Below are positions 43,898-51,526 of a stretch of DNA of 64,000 nucleotides, one piece after another. The notes below the pieces were generated by a model, which saw only the letters and a program-made list of their open reading frames with translations, made no database searches and had not been told where the DNA came from. Position 1 is the stretch's first letter, and every line of letters starts with the position of its first letter. The stretch is taken from the NCBI RefSeq assembly GCF_000832985.1, contig NZ_CP009920.1, positions 5,264,501 through 5,328,500 on the forward strand. The letters are read 5' to 3'. Source of the DNA: Priestia megaterium NBRC 15308 = ATCC 14581 (GTDB lineage: Bacteria; Bacillota; Bacilli; Bacillales; Bacillaceae_H). Made by a program: the position numbers and the translations under genes.

Positions 43898-44329
43898 CGA
43901 AGAACTTTCTTCGGTAAGTTTTCTTCGATAGTCTCCGGCCTTATCGAACTCTTTTGCGGTGCCGACGAAAAAGTAGGTTACCGTATGATTTTTGTTACCT
44001 TGAGTCGTTCCATGTATCATCTTCCCCTGCTTCAATTGCTTTCGCTCTCCATTCTTATTTACATAGAAATATTTATTTCTTGCCCAGCCGCCGCCGCTTA
44101 AAAGCGTTTTGGTTTTCCCGACTCCCTGGTCATTTACTTTAAATACAGTGTAGTCTCCTTCTGTCTTGCTGGGGTTTCCGTTATCTTTATCATATTCGAC
44201 CATAACCCATCCTTTGTACCCTTCTGGTATAAGGAAAATGCTCGGTTGAGACGTTTCATCTGGGCGTCCACATCCAGCTGCGATTACAATCAAGAAGCAC
44301 AAAATGAGCCACCTTTTCACTTTTTCCAA
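43895..44329 (-). CDS. DUF6843-like lipoprotein
   Basis: A 144-residue exported lipoprotein. The signal peptide ends in the lipobox VIAAGCG. The mature part begins IFLIPEGYKGWVMVEYDK, typical of small Gram-positive lipoproteins of the DUF6843 type, and ends hydrophilic (YRRKLTEESSS). Function is unknown. Single gene. Confidence 0.7.
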   Translation of the reverse strand: MEKVKRWLILCFLIVIAAGCGRPDETSQPSIFLIPEGYKGWVMVEYDKDNGNPSKTEGDYTVFKVNDQGVGKTKTLLSGGGWARNKYFYVNKNGERKQLKQGKMIHGTTQGNKNHTVTYFFVGTAKEFDKAGDYRRKLTEESSS

Positions 44330-44509
44330 CTCCTTTCTTAATAAAAGACGTGCCTCTATACTGCTTTTAGTTTTTGTTGAAGGTGAGATTATATTCTTTT
44401 TGCATCCCTCAATTTTTTCCAGTTCACCCAGTCAAATATGCTATATTTACGTATTGTTTGTCACACACTATTAGCAGGCGTTTACAATTTACATGGGAGG
44501 ATAACAAAA

Positions 44510-44656
44510 ATGAGCTATGTTTTTTTATTTATTTTGCTCTTTGTCATTCCGCTTTACACACAGCAAAAAATTGTTCGTGCCGACCGTGAAAATACACGTA
44601 CATTATTACTAAGTGAACACGAGCAATCTGGACATAAAAAAAGCGATTCCCCGTAA
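44510..44656 (+). CDS. 48-residue membrane-anchored peptide
   Basis: The frame begins MSYVFLFILLFVIPLYTQQK, one transmembrane helix, and continues as a charged tail (ADRENTRTLLLSEHEQSG) ending HKKSDSP. GGGAGGA is 7 nt before ATG 44510. A terminator overlaps its end. I do not recognise a family. Confidence 0.55.
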   Translation: MSYVFLFILLFVIPLYTQQKIVRADRENTRTLLLSEHEQSGHKKSDSP

Positions 44657-44676
44657 AACAGGAATCGCCTTCTTTT
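44638..44676. terminator. Bidirectional intrinsic terminator
   Basis: GCGATTCC (44643-44650) pairs with GGAATCGC (44661-44668), with flanking A and T runs; ends the YjfC-like operon from the right. Confidence 0.8.
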
Positions 44677-45091
44677 AATATGTTAAGCTTCCGGCCACAA
44701 TAAGGCCGACGGCAACCGCCGCTGCAAAAAGAGTTACTCCAACGGCTACATTTCCTTCTTCTACTTTTTTGGCTAGGCTCGTTTTAGGCGTCATGATAAA
44801 TTCAATAATCCAATATGCCACTACTTGAGTAATGATACCTACTACTCCCCAAAGAGTTGCATCTACCAAATTTAAGCTGTTGCTCCATACAGTAAAAATG
44901 ACAATAGCAAGCCCAATTCCTTTTCCCCATAACTTCAAAGCGACCGCCACATTGCCTTTTTTTATGAGTTCACGGTCATTAAATTTTGTTGTTAATTCAA
45001 ATACCATAACTCCGATAAATAATAACCCTAACCCTACCGCTACGTGAGATAAAAAACTTCCTATACTAGCCCAATCAATCCATTGTGTCAT
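44675..45091 (-). CDS. DUF350 (YjfL/UPF0719) membrane protein
   Basis: A protein of about 138 residues with four transmembrane helices, matching two tandem DUF350 hairpins (SHVAVGLGLLFIGVMVFELTTKF; KKGNVAVALKLWGKGIGLAIV; EEGNVAVGVTLFAAAVAVGLIV). The repeated GNVAVA/GVxL motif is diagnostic. DUF350 proteins neighbour GSP-synthetase-like ATP-grasp genes in many bacteria; the function is unknown. I chose ATG 45089-45091 (AAAGGGGA Shine-Dalgarno). An ATG at 45107-45109 overlaps the ligase stop as ATGA. Last gene of a four-gene operon. Confidence 0.85.
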   Translation of the reverse strand: MTQWIDWASIGSFLSHVAVGLGLLFIGVMVFELTTKFNDRELIKKGNVAVALKLWGKGIGLAIVIFTVWSNSLNLVDATLWGVVGIITQVVAYWIIEFIMTPKTSLAKKVEEGNVAVGVTLFAAAVAVGLIVAGSLTY

Positions 45092-45105
45092 TTTTATTCC
45101 CCTTT

Positions 45106-46365
45106 TCATTTTAATCCAATCGGCAAATAGTACGATTCGTTATCCGTAATTTGATTTCCAGCTCGTATTCCTACTGCGCTTGCTTTTCCATTTAATAAAA
45201 AGCACCCGTACATGATATGAGCCTCTATTGTTTGCGTTTGAGTCTTCATCGTTGCAGTTGGCAAAGGAATAAACTGTTGATACACAGCCGTGTATTCTTG
45301 ATATGTCTTATGCTGATCTTCGTCTATTTTGATTCCGTCTTCATTATAAATTTCAACGGTATCTCCCTCACGACCAAAGGATGGTTTCTTCACAAATGCT
45401 TGTTTTCTTTCAATAAATGTATCTTCTTCTAAATACGTTGGTAAAAAGTATGTTTCAATGATGTGATGCTCTTCTTTAGTGAAGAAAGGATGATGTTGTT
45501 CATGCAAAGCCCAAATGAGTGCTTGCACGGCTTTGGACTGCAGCAAAAATGCAGAAGGCGGATTGATTATGGCTACTTGTTTTTGCTGTGCTAATGTTAA
45601 AAGCATGTGTCCGACTTTTTCATGCGTACTCGGATCTTCATCTTCAATTAAATGTTCAAGCGGATAAGTTTGGCGATAGAGTACGTCTATTTTTTGTCCA
45701 TATTGATCATACACGCCCGCTTCTATATGTTCACCTTCTTCCGCTGTAGAGGAAGGGACAATTCGAAGCTGCGATAATGGAACGTATGTAGCATCTACAT
45801 CGGCTAGCTTCATTAAATAAAGAGTCGTTAACTTATCTTCTTCATGCGTATCGTGCGAAGAAAAAACGACGTTTGGATAGTTCGTTCTATCGAGCTCGTT
45901 ATAAGCTTCAAAAATGGCGTGTTTTAATGCTAAAGCAAGCTTTTTTTCTTCAAGTTTATTAGGGTTTTGTACTTGAAAATGCCGACAGACTAACTCATTT
46001 ACATGAAATAATTCTTTAATGAACGTAGGCGTATCCGCATTTAGTTCTAAAAGCTTGATTTGATCAGTCGTAACAGCAAAATCAAGGCGCGAAATCACAC
46101 TTTCTGTTTTCATCGTTTTCAGTCGTAGGTACGGAAGGCTGTCTTTTGGAAATCCTAAAGAAAAAAGCGTCTGATCATCTAACGAACGAAGTAAAGGTGC
46201 AGTTTTAAAAAATAATTCCCCAATTTGATTTGCAGCTTCTTTAATAGAATCAATGATATGAGAAGACTCTATATGTACGTCATAAAGAGCATACTCTGTT
46301 CCGTATAAATCGTGCCAAAAATCTTCAATTTCTTTATAAAACATTTCTCGCTTTTCTTTATGCAT
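45106..46365 (-). CDS. Glutathionylspermidine-synthase-like ATP-grasp ligase (YjfC/YgiC type)
   Basis: A 419-residue cytosolic enzyme of the GSP_synth ATP-grasp family (PF03738). Family signatures: FAVTTDQIKLLELNADTPTF near residue 95, INPPSAFLLQSKAVQALIWAL near 275, and the phosphate-loop KKPSFGREGDTVEIY near 330. Homologues lacking the amidase half are YgiC and YjfC of E. coli. They ligate amines to C-terminal carboxylates by homology, but their substrate is unproven. Bacillaceae use bacillithiol and generally do not make glutathione, so another substrate is likely. Start and stop overlap both neighbours, indicating translational coupling. Confidence 0.9.
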   Translation of the reverse strand: MHKEKREMFYKEIEDFWHDLYGTEYALYDVHIESSHIIDSIKEAANQIGELFFKTAPLLRSLDDQTLFSLGFPKDSLPYLRLKTMKTESVISRLDFAVTTDQIKLLELNADTPTFIKELFHVNELVCRHFQVQNPNKLEEKKLALALKHAIFEAYNELDRTNYPNVVFSSHDTHEEDKLTTLYLMKLADVDATYVPLSQLRIVPSSTAEEGEHIEAGVYDQYGQKIDVLYRQTYPLEHLIEDEDPSTHEKVGHMLLTLAQQKQVAIINPPSAFLLQSKAVQALIWALHEQHHPFFTKEEHHIIETYFLPTYLEEDTFIERKQAFVKKPSFGREGDTVEIYNEDGIKIDEDQHKTYQEYTAVYQQFIPLPTATMKTQTQTIEAHIMYGCFLLNGKASAVGIRAGNQITDNESYYLPIGLK

Positions 46366-46685
46366 TAACCGCCAAAACCGCCTTTAGAGCCGCTCCCAAT
46401 TCCAGATTTATACGAGCTGCTTGATTTAAATGATTTATAGGCCGATGATGAGGTCAACTGTTTTTTAGAGCCGTAGTAGCGGCCTCCGTGATAATATGAG
46501 CCGCTGTGCGAAGAAGAAGAATCTGAACAGTAGTACGTTTGGGTATCTTCATCCCACTTCCACTTGTCACACGATTTATCTTTCGGTTTAGCTGGTCTTG
46601 CCTGATCAGTTGAACCGCAGGCAACGAGCGATGTCATTAAAGCTGTGGTCAAAACCCCGGCCATCATTTTTTTTGTTTTTGACAT
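46365..46685 (-). CDS. Small lipoprotein with Ser/Gly-rich tail (YjfM/YgiB-like position)
   Basis: A 106-residue lipoprotein. The signal peptide ends LVACGS (lipid Cys about residue 23). The mature part has one Cys pair (SCDKWKW... TYYCSDSSSS), a Tyr/His/Ser segment, and the tail KSGIGSGSKGGFGG ending in GG. Its stop overlaps the ligase ATG as TAATG, and its own ATG overlaps the upstream stop in the same way. In E. coli a DUF1190 lipoprotein (YgiB, YjfM) precedes YgiC/YjfC, so this is the positional equivalent. The tail is a plausible ligation substrate (inference). Confidence 0.75.
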   Translation of the reverse strand: MSKTKKMMAGVLTTALMTSLVACGSTDQARPAKPKDKSCDKWKWDEDTQTYYCSDSSSSHSGSYYHGGRYYGSKKQLTSSSAYKSFKSSSSYKSGIGSGSKGGFGG

Positions 46686-47143
46686 TACGCCTTCCCCCCT
46701 TCATACGTTACGCCTGTTTTTGTTACATATAAACTGTACACGCTGCGATCTTCATCAATTTCCGCAGAGTCTCTTTCCCATTCCCATCCATTGTAGTATG
46801 TATAAACTGTTCCGATATAGCTTAATACGTCCAAATGGGTATGAAATGAAGAGACGAATAAAATCGGATGTCCTCGAAGAGAATTCAGTTCGCGTACTTC
46901 TAACGTAATCTCTCTGTTATCGTCTTCTGCTTGCTCTTTCGGCCCATGTTCATGTTCTTTTACATAAATAATATGTATATCATCTTCGACTGCAGATGAA
47001 GTTTGTTTATACGTTACTCCTTCTTTAACAAAAAATTCGCATTCTCTTCTTGCTAAAATTTGTTCAAGTTCAATAGATTGATAGTGATAAATAGATACAA
47101 ACGTATCATCAGGCTTTAGCAGTCGGTATTCTAACTTCCCCAT
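46685..47143 (-). CDS. Unknown first gene of the ATP-grasp ligase operon
   Basis: A 152-residue acidic soluble protein with no signal or membrane segment. It has a beta-rich look (EYRLLKPDDTFVSIYHYQSIELEQIL; GHPILFVSSFHTHLDVLSYIGTVYTYYNGWEWE). I do not recognise a family. The start is ATG 47141-47143 with AAAAGGAGTTG; an upstream ATG at 47215 lacks a site. It shares a TAATG overlap with the lipoprotein gene, so it belongs to the ligase system. Confidence 0.7.
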   Translation of the reverse strand: MGKLEYRLLKPDDTFVSIYHYQSIELEQILARRECEFFVKEGVTYKQTSSAVEDDIHIIYVKEHEHGPKEQAEDDNREITLEVRELNSLRGHPILFVSSFHTHLDVLSYIGTVYTYYNGWEWERDSAEIDEDRSVYSLYVTKTGVTYEGGKA

Positions 47144-47226
47144 TGTGCAACTCCTTTTGTGACTTTTTTGTGAACGTTCTTTAATAAATACGCACAGATT
47201 TTCAAAAAGTTTCAATTTTTCTCATA

Positions 47227-47262
47227 TTAAAAGGCTTAGCTTTAAATAAGCTAAACCTTTAT
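47227..47262 (-). terminator. Intrinsic terminator
   Basis: AAGGCTTAGCTT pairs with AAGCTAAACCTT; ends the 47259-47720 gene before the ligase operon. Confidence 0.75.
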
Positions 47263-47720
47263 TTTTTTATCACATCTGTCACAACTTCATAACCGCCTGT
47301 GTATGGGTCGAATACATATTCAAGCATGCCGTTTCCACGATTGACTTTAAATAGATAACGGTATTTTTTAGGGCTGTCTTTTGCTGGATATACGTATTTT
47401 CCTTTTTGGAACTGACTTAGCAAGAGCTGTTCTCTTTGCGCAAGCATTTTTTTTGCTTCATTATAACCATACAGCGGGAGATTTTTGGCATAGAGAACCG
47501 GTACGAATACAAGCACAACGACTGAAATCGTAATAAGCCCTTGTTTGAACCACCGTATAAATCTCTTTGGATTTCGCGAAAGTAACATCGTGATGACAAT
47601 TACTATTAACAAAGGAACAATATATACTTGAACATACGGAATGTTTGCAAATACAGGTCGATTAATCAATAAGACAATTACTTCGATAGCTGCTACTAAT
47701 ACTAAAATAAAATAGACCAC
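47259..47720 (-). CDS. Membrane protein of unknown function, 153 residues
   Basis: Three N-terminal transmembrane helices (YFILVLVAAIEVIVLLI, VYIVPLLIVIVITMLL, GLITISVVVLVFVPVLY) are followed by an extracytoplasmic or cytosolic domain of about 75 residues (YGYNEAKKMLAQREQLLL... GGYEVVTDVIKK). The latter resembles a small PepSY-like or YkyA-like beta domain but I cannot name it. Confidence 0.6.
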   Translation of the reverse strand: MVYFILVLVAAIEVIVLLINRPVFANIPYVQVYIVPLLIVIVITMLLSRNPKRFIRWFKQGLITISVVVLVFVPVLYAKNLPLYGYNEAKKMLAQREQLLLSQFQKGKYVYPAKDSPKKYRYLFKVNRGNGMLEYVFDPYTGGYEVVTDVIKK

Positions 47721-47871
47721 TTACTCTTCACACCTCGACGATTCAATGAATTTTATATGTGTTAGAAAGTATTCCCACTCATGAATGAACTCGTCTATTG
47801 TATCATAAGACGCAAAAAAAATATCTACGCTTCTCTATTTTACGGAATTCAGATAATAAAAGAGATTGAGA

Positions 47872-48148
47872 CATTACGAAATCACCCCAATCTAAAGACG
47901 AACAAATGGGATAATGCGCTAGTATGGCCCCTTGTTACACCGCTGTTGATTTCCGTGCAAGCCTTCGCTTTCCGCAGGCGGCCGCTAAGCCTCCTCGTCG
48001 CTTGCGCTCCAATCAACAGCTAGAAACCACTACATACATGAAACTCCCTTCACCCTAACCATAAAAAAATCTGAACGCATTTGATTCTCCATCAAGAATT
48101 AAACACGTTCAGATCTCCCTTTAACTAAGCTACTTTTATTCCATCCTC
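47872..48148. repeat. MITE-like dispersed repeat, copy 2 (inverted)
   Basis: A 277-bp element homologous to 15906-16230 in reverse orientation. Termini are GAGATTGAGACATTAC and the complement of GAGGATGGAATAAAAGT. The central palindrome (47943-48019, arms CTGTTGATT/AATCAACAG) is 77 bp against 133 bp in copy 1, so one copy has an internal deletion. A hairpin ATCTGAACG/CGTTCAGAT lies at about 48067-48113. Its right end is 4 nt from the TauE gene stop. Confidence 0.75.
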
Positions 48149-48152
48149 TTTA

Positions 48153-49040
48153 TTACGAAACTTCTACGTTTCGATTTTGATTATATTTTTTCCCTTGTAA
48201 CAGTGAGTAAATGATCGCTGCTGCCCACACAATAAGTATGAATGCATATACAGCTATCTGAGTTGAGCTGCTGGATATCCATGTATTTAAGAGTGTTCGA
48301 GCATTTGTTAAAATGATAAACCCACCAACAAGTGAACCAAGCAAGTGAGCCGGGATAATACGAACAAACCATGCAGCAATCGGAGCCGCGATAATTCCGC
48401 CAATCATAAGGGCGCCTACCCAGAACCAGTTTACTTGCTCCCAGCCAAGAGAAATTAAAAAGCCAAGTGTAGCCGAGACGGCAATAGCAAATTCACTTGT
48501 ATCCACGGTTCCAACGACTTTCCGTGCTGTTGTGCCTTTTTTAGCTAGCAATACAGGCGTTGCTATCGGCCCCCAGCCTCCTCCTCCTGTAGCATCAGCA
48601 AATCCAGCAATTAACCCTAAAGGAATGGACTGCTTCGTCGATAAAGGTTTGGTGCTCTTTTCTTCGTTTGTTTTAAACGTAAATAAAAAACGAAATAACA
48701 CATAAACTCCTAGAAGCAATAAGAATGTTGAAACGTAAGGCCTTACTGCATCTCCAGGTAAATTACTTAGAAAGCAGGCTCCTACAAAAGCTCCGATGGA
48801 GCCCGGGATAATCAGTTTTAACACCATCGATTTATCTACGTTTCCAAATTTAATATGCGAAACACCCGAAGCTGCCGTTGTTACAACTTCTGCTAAGTGA
48901 ACAGATGCGGAAGCCACAGCTGGTGCAATTCCAAACGTTAAAAGCAGCGTAGTTGATGTCACCCCGTATGCCATTCCAAGTGATCCATCAATTAACTGAG
49001 CTAAAAAGCCAATAAGTGCAAACGTAATTAACTTTTTCAT
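48153..49040 (-). CDS. TauE/SafE-family permease
   Basis: A 295-residue membrane protein with eight to nine helices and family elements (FLAQLIDGSLGMAYGVTSTTLLL; ASVHLAEVVTTAASGVSHI; GFADATGGGGWGPIATPVLL). The family exports sulfite, sulfoacetate or related organosulfur anions, or imports them. The C-terminus ends in the basic QGKKYNQNRNVEVS. It has a promoter at 49156-49185 and a leader of about 110 nt with a hairpin followed by T5, so expression may be attenuated. Shine-Dalgarno GGAGGG. Confidence 0.88.
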   Translation of the reverse strand: MKKLITFALIGFLAQLIDGSLGMAYGVTSTTLLLTFGIAPAVASASVHLAEVVTTAASGVSHIKFGNVDKSMVLKLIIPGSIGAFVGACFLSNLPGDAVRPYVSTFLLLLGVYVLFRFLFTFKTNEEKSTKPLSTKQSIPLGLIAGFADATGGGGWGPIATPVLLAKKGTTARKVVGTVDTSEFAIAVSATLGFLISLGWEQVNWFWVGALMIGGIIAAPIAAWFVRIIPAHLLGSLVGGFIILTNARTLLNTWISSSSTQIAVYAFILIVWAAAIIYSLLQGKKYNQNRNVEVS

Positions 49041-49075
49041 GTTGTCCCTCCACTTTCATCTTCTGTTAGAAAGCA

Positions 49076-49111
49076 CAAAAAGGCCTCCAACAGTTGTTTG
49101 CTAGAAGCCTT
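49076..49111 (-). terminator. Terminator-like hairpin in the TauE leader
   Basis: On the minus strand AAGGCTTCTAG pairs with CTGTTGGAGGCCTT (with wobbles), followed by TTTTT. It ends 36 nt before the start codon. Confidence 0.5.
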
Positions 49112-49155
49112 CGGTATGTCCGATCAGCTGTCCGTTTTATGAATAAGTTGTTTAT

Positions 49156-49185
49156 ATTGTAATCCTAACTATTCCTAGAAGTCAA
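49156..49185 (-). promoter_or_regulatory. Promoter of the TauE-family gene
   Basis: Minus strand TTGACT (49180-49185), an 18-nt spacer and TACAAT (49156-49161). Confidence 0.6.
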
Positions 49186-49273
49186 CTGTGTTTTTAGTTT
49201 TTCTTTTAGTCTATGTATGCTGCTTGGTTATAGTATCAGTAAAATAAAATTCTTCTTGTTAAGTCAACAACAT

Positions 49274-49310
49274 AAAAACGACCGCTCACTTAATAAGGGC
49301 GGTCATTTTT
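49274..49310 (-). terminator. Terminator of the ene-reductase gene
   Basis: GACCGC (49280-49285) pairs with GCGGTC (49299-49304); the stem spans the stop codon and on the minus strand runs into T residues. Confidence 0.6.
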
Positions 49311-50384
49311 ATGCATGTCTTGCCAGTGAGCTAGTACTTCAGGTGGCAAACTCATATCTTTGTCTAATGACGTCACATCCATAGAAGCGGGCTCATCGCT
49401 ATTTATCACTTTTTCTACCCAATCTGGCTGCACAACTAATGCTTGTTCAATCGTAATTAAAGCCAGCCCTTTCTCAAAAGCTTCTGCTACTTCTGTTGCC
49501 GTAAGTCCTCCTGTACCCACAAGAGGGACCCGGTGATTGACGTGCTTAATAATCGAAGAAACCAGTGAACGATTTTCTTCACTACTTAAGGTAGGTTCAT
49601 GCAAAGCACTGATATGTAAATAGTCAATTTCTGTATGAACAAGACGATCAATCCACTCAAATGTATCTTCTACTTTATTTCCTAAATAGCCTTTTTCTTT
49701 GGGCGCTAATGTATATCCCACAATAAATGGTTTGCCCGCATGTGCTGCTCGACGCGTCACTTCACGAATAACTTCAAGTGCAAAAGTGAAGCGGTTTTCT
49801 GCGCTTCCACCATAAGAATCGCTCCGTTCATTTGCTTGCCTTGACATAAACTGCTGCAGTAAACATTCATTTCCTCCGTCAATTTCTACTCCATCAAACC
49901 CGGCTTCCATAGCTCTGGTGGTAGCTTCGCCAAACGCTTGAACCATATAAGTTATATCGCGCTCGGTCATTTGAACAGGCTTTTTCCCTTTACGTTTATG
50001 AGGCTTTTCACTTGGGCTAATGGCTTGCCATTTATTTTTCATTTCTACGCACTTTCTTCCCCCGTGTGATAGTTGAAGAATCGCTTTAGCTCCTCTTCTA
50101 TGAATCATTTGGGTTAGTTGATGAAGCTTTCGTATGACATGATCACGATGAATGCCGATTTGACCATGTGCTACTTGGCCATTTTCTGTGATAAACGCGG
50201 GGCCGACAATTACCGTACTTACGCCCCCTACTCGTTTTTCGTAAAAAGTCAGATCGATATCAGATATTTCTCCGTTTTCCCGTGAAGCGTATGTGAGGAT
50301 AGGTCCCATTGCTAATCGGTTTTTCATCTCAAGAGCATCAACAAATTTAAAATGCTTAAATAATTTTTCATAGGCTGTCTTCAA
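49290..50384 (-). CDS. NADH:flavin oxidoreductase (old yellow enzyme family)
   Basis: A 364-residue FMN-binding TIM barrel. Typical positions: KNRLAMGPILTYAS near the N-terminus, LQLSHGGRKCV, the catalytic FDGVEIDGGNECLLQQFMSRQANERSDSYGGS (contains the substrate-binding region), and a C-terminal VGTGGLT. It resembles B. subtilis YqiG more than YqjM. It probably reduces activated alkenes or quinones. The start is TTG 50382-50384 with AAAGGGGTGA. Single gene. Confidence 0.88.
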   Translation of the reverse strand: MKTAYEKLFKHFKFVDALEMKNRLAMGPILTYASRENGEISDIDLTFYEKRVGGVSTVIVGPAFITENGQVAHGQIGIHRDHVIRKLHQLTQMIHRRGAKAILQLSHGGRKCVEMKNKWQAISPSEKPHKRKGKKPVQMTERDITYMVQAFGEATTRAMEAGFDGVEIDGGNECLLQQFMSRQANERSDSYGGSAENRFTFALEVIREVTRRAAHAGKPFIVGYTLAPKEKGYLGNKVEDTFEWIDRLVHTEIDYLHISALHEPTLSSEENRSLVSSIIKHVNHRVPLVGTGGLTATEVAEAFEKGLALITIEQALVVQPDWVEKVINSDEPASMDVTSLDKDMSLPPEVLAHWQDMHKNDRPY

Positions 50385-50442
50385 TTAAATCACCCCTTTT
50401 TTCCTTAGCTTGCCCATCTAGAAGCCGAGTAGACATAGGCAC

Positions 50443-50475
50443 AAAAAAAGAAATACCTTCGCCGGCATTTCTTTT
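50443..50475. terminator. Intrinsic terminator
   Basis: AAAAAGAAAT pairs with ATTTCTTTTT around a short GC stem; ends the signal peptidase gene on the minus strand. Confidence 0.75.
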
Positions 50476-51029
50476 TACGTTGTTTTTCTTATTTTTTTAA
50501 TGGGGTAAAATACAAATTCGCTTTTTCCGACAATCCGTTTTTCATCAATGAGGCCTAGACCGTTGCGGCTATCCATACTGTACAGACGGTTATCACCCAT
50601 TACAAATACTTCGTTTTTAGGTATTTGAACGGGTTCAAAATCTCCTGTAAGCTCCATATCCATGTTATTGGCAATTTGACGATTCGTTTTTAAATAAGGT
50701 TCACTTACTTTTTTATCATCAATATAAAGCTGATCTTTTTTCATTTCGATTTTTTCACCTGGCAGACCGATTACTCTTTTTACATAATGCTTATTCTTAG
50801 CCTCATCTTTAATAATCACAATATCTCCGCGGCGAATATCATGGAGCGAATACGACAGTTTATTCACAAACAAACGCTCTCCGTTATGCAGCGTTGGGTT
50901 CATTGAAGCGCCTTCTACAATATACGGAGAAAATAAAAATGCGCGAATCATAAATACTAGAGCGATAGCGAAGATAATAGTTTTGAATATGCTGCGTAAT
51001 TGATCGCTTTTTGTTTTTTCCGTAGTCAA
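50475..51029 (-). CDS. sipS: Signal peptidase I
   Basis: A 184-residue type I signal peptidase of the Gram-positive SipS/SipT class. It has one N-terminal transmembrane helix (FKTIIFAIALVFMIRAFLF), the catalytic Ser in VEGASMNPTL, and the general-base Lys in KHYVKRVIGLPGEKIE. Box E is GDNRLYSMDSRNGLG. It removes signal peptides from exported proteins. The start is TTG 51027-51029, preceded by AAGGAG. Which of the several Bacillus paralogues it is cannot be decided. Confidence 0.9.
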   Translation of the reverse strand: MTTEKTKSDQLRSIFKTIIFAIALVFMIRAFLFSPYIVEGASMNPTLHNGERLFVNKLSYSLHDIRRGDIVIIKDEAKNKHYVKRVIGLPGEKIEMKKDQLYIDDKKVSEPYLKTNRQIANNMDMELTGDFEPVQIPKNEVFVMGDNRLYSMDSRNGLGLIDEKRIVGKSEFVFYPIKKIRKTT

Positions 51030-51150
51030 TATACTTTGTCTCCTTTGTACAGCTCACTTTTCTTATGTGAAAAAGCAAGAAACCTCTTACTTTAACACTT
51101 ATTCTAACTTAACCATAGAAAGAACTGAAATCAAATGTTTTATGTTATGT

Positions 51151-51181
51151 AAAAAAAGAACCTCTAACAAATGTTAGAGGC
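51151..51181 (-). terminator. Intrinsic terminator downstream of the CBS remnant
   Basis: CCTCTAACA (51161-51169) pairs with TGTTAGAGG (51172-51180), then a T run on the minus strand. Confidence 0.75.
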
Positions 51182-51283
51182 TTACATTACGCAAGTTTCG
51201 TCTTTACATCTCTTATTATAACATTAATTATATAAAAAGAGACTACCTTTTATGTAAAAATTATGTTTTTTACGCAAACTTAA

Positions 51284-51490
51284 CTAAATCTTCACATTTA
51301 AAGGCGTTTCTCCATGTATAAAAAGTTGAGAGATACAATACTCTATAATCTCTCTTCGCCGCACGAGTCCAATAAAAATATTTTGATCATCTACAACTGG
51401 TACAAAATTTTGTTCAGACGCACGTGACAAAATACTTTCCATTTCATCATGAATTATTTTACGGCCTGCTTCCTCCTCCTCTTTCAGAAA
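51284..51490 (-). pseudogene. Truncated CBS-domain protein remnant
   Basis: An open frame ending at TAG 51284-51286 encodes residues closely matching the C-terminal half of the CBS protein at 19792-20211 (EMESILSRASEQNFVPVVDD..., then IFIGLVRRREIIEY). The N-terminal CBS motif is missing: upstream, the sequence runs straight into the murG terminator at 51488-51526. No promoter or Shine-Dalgarno is visible. A terminator remains downstream, so this is the 3' remnant of a former full gene. Confidence 0.8.
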
Positions 51491-51526
51491 AAAGCGTTCT
51501 TATCTCCTCGATAAGAACGCTTTTTT
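51488..51526. terminator. murG terminator
   Basis: AAAAAAGCGTTCTTAT pairs with ATAAGAACGCTTTTTT around CTCCTCG. Confidence 0.9.

Noticed and set aside
47781-48023. 80-residue plus-strand frame over repeat copy 2
   Set aside because: It is formed mostly by the repeat palindrome, has no Shine-Dalgarno and no family resemblance.
49041-49150. S-box (SAM) or T-box leader before the TauE gene
   Set aside because: No GGTGG T-box core and no S-box conserved motifs are visible.
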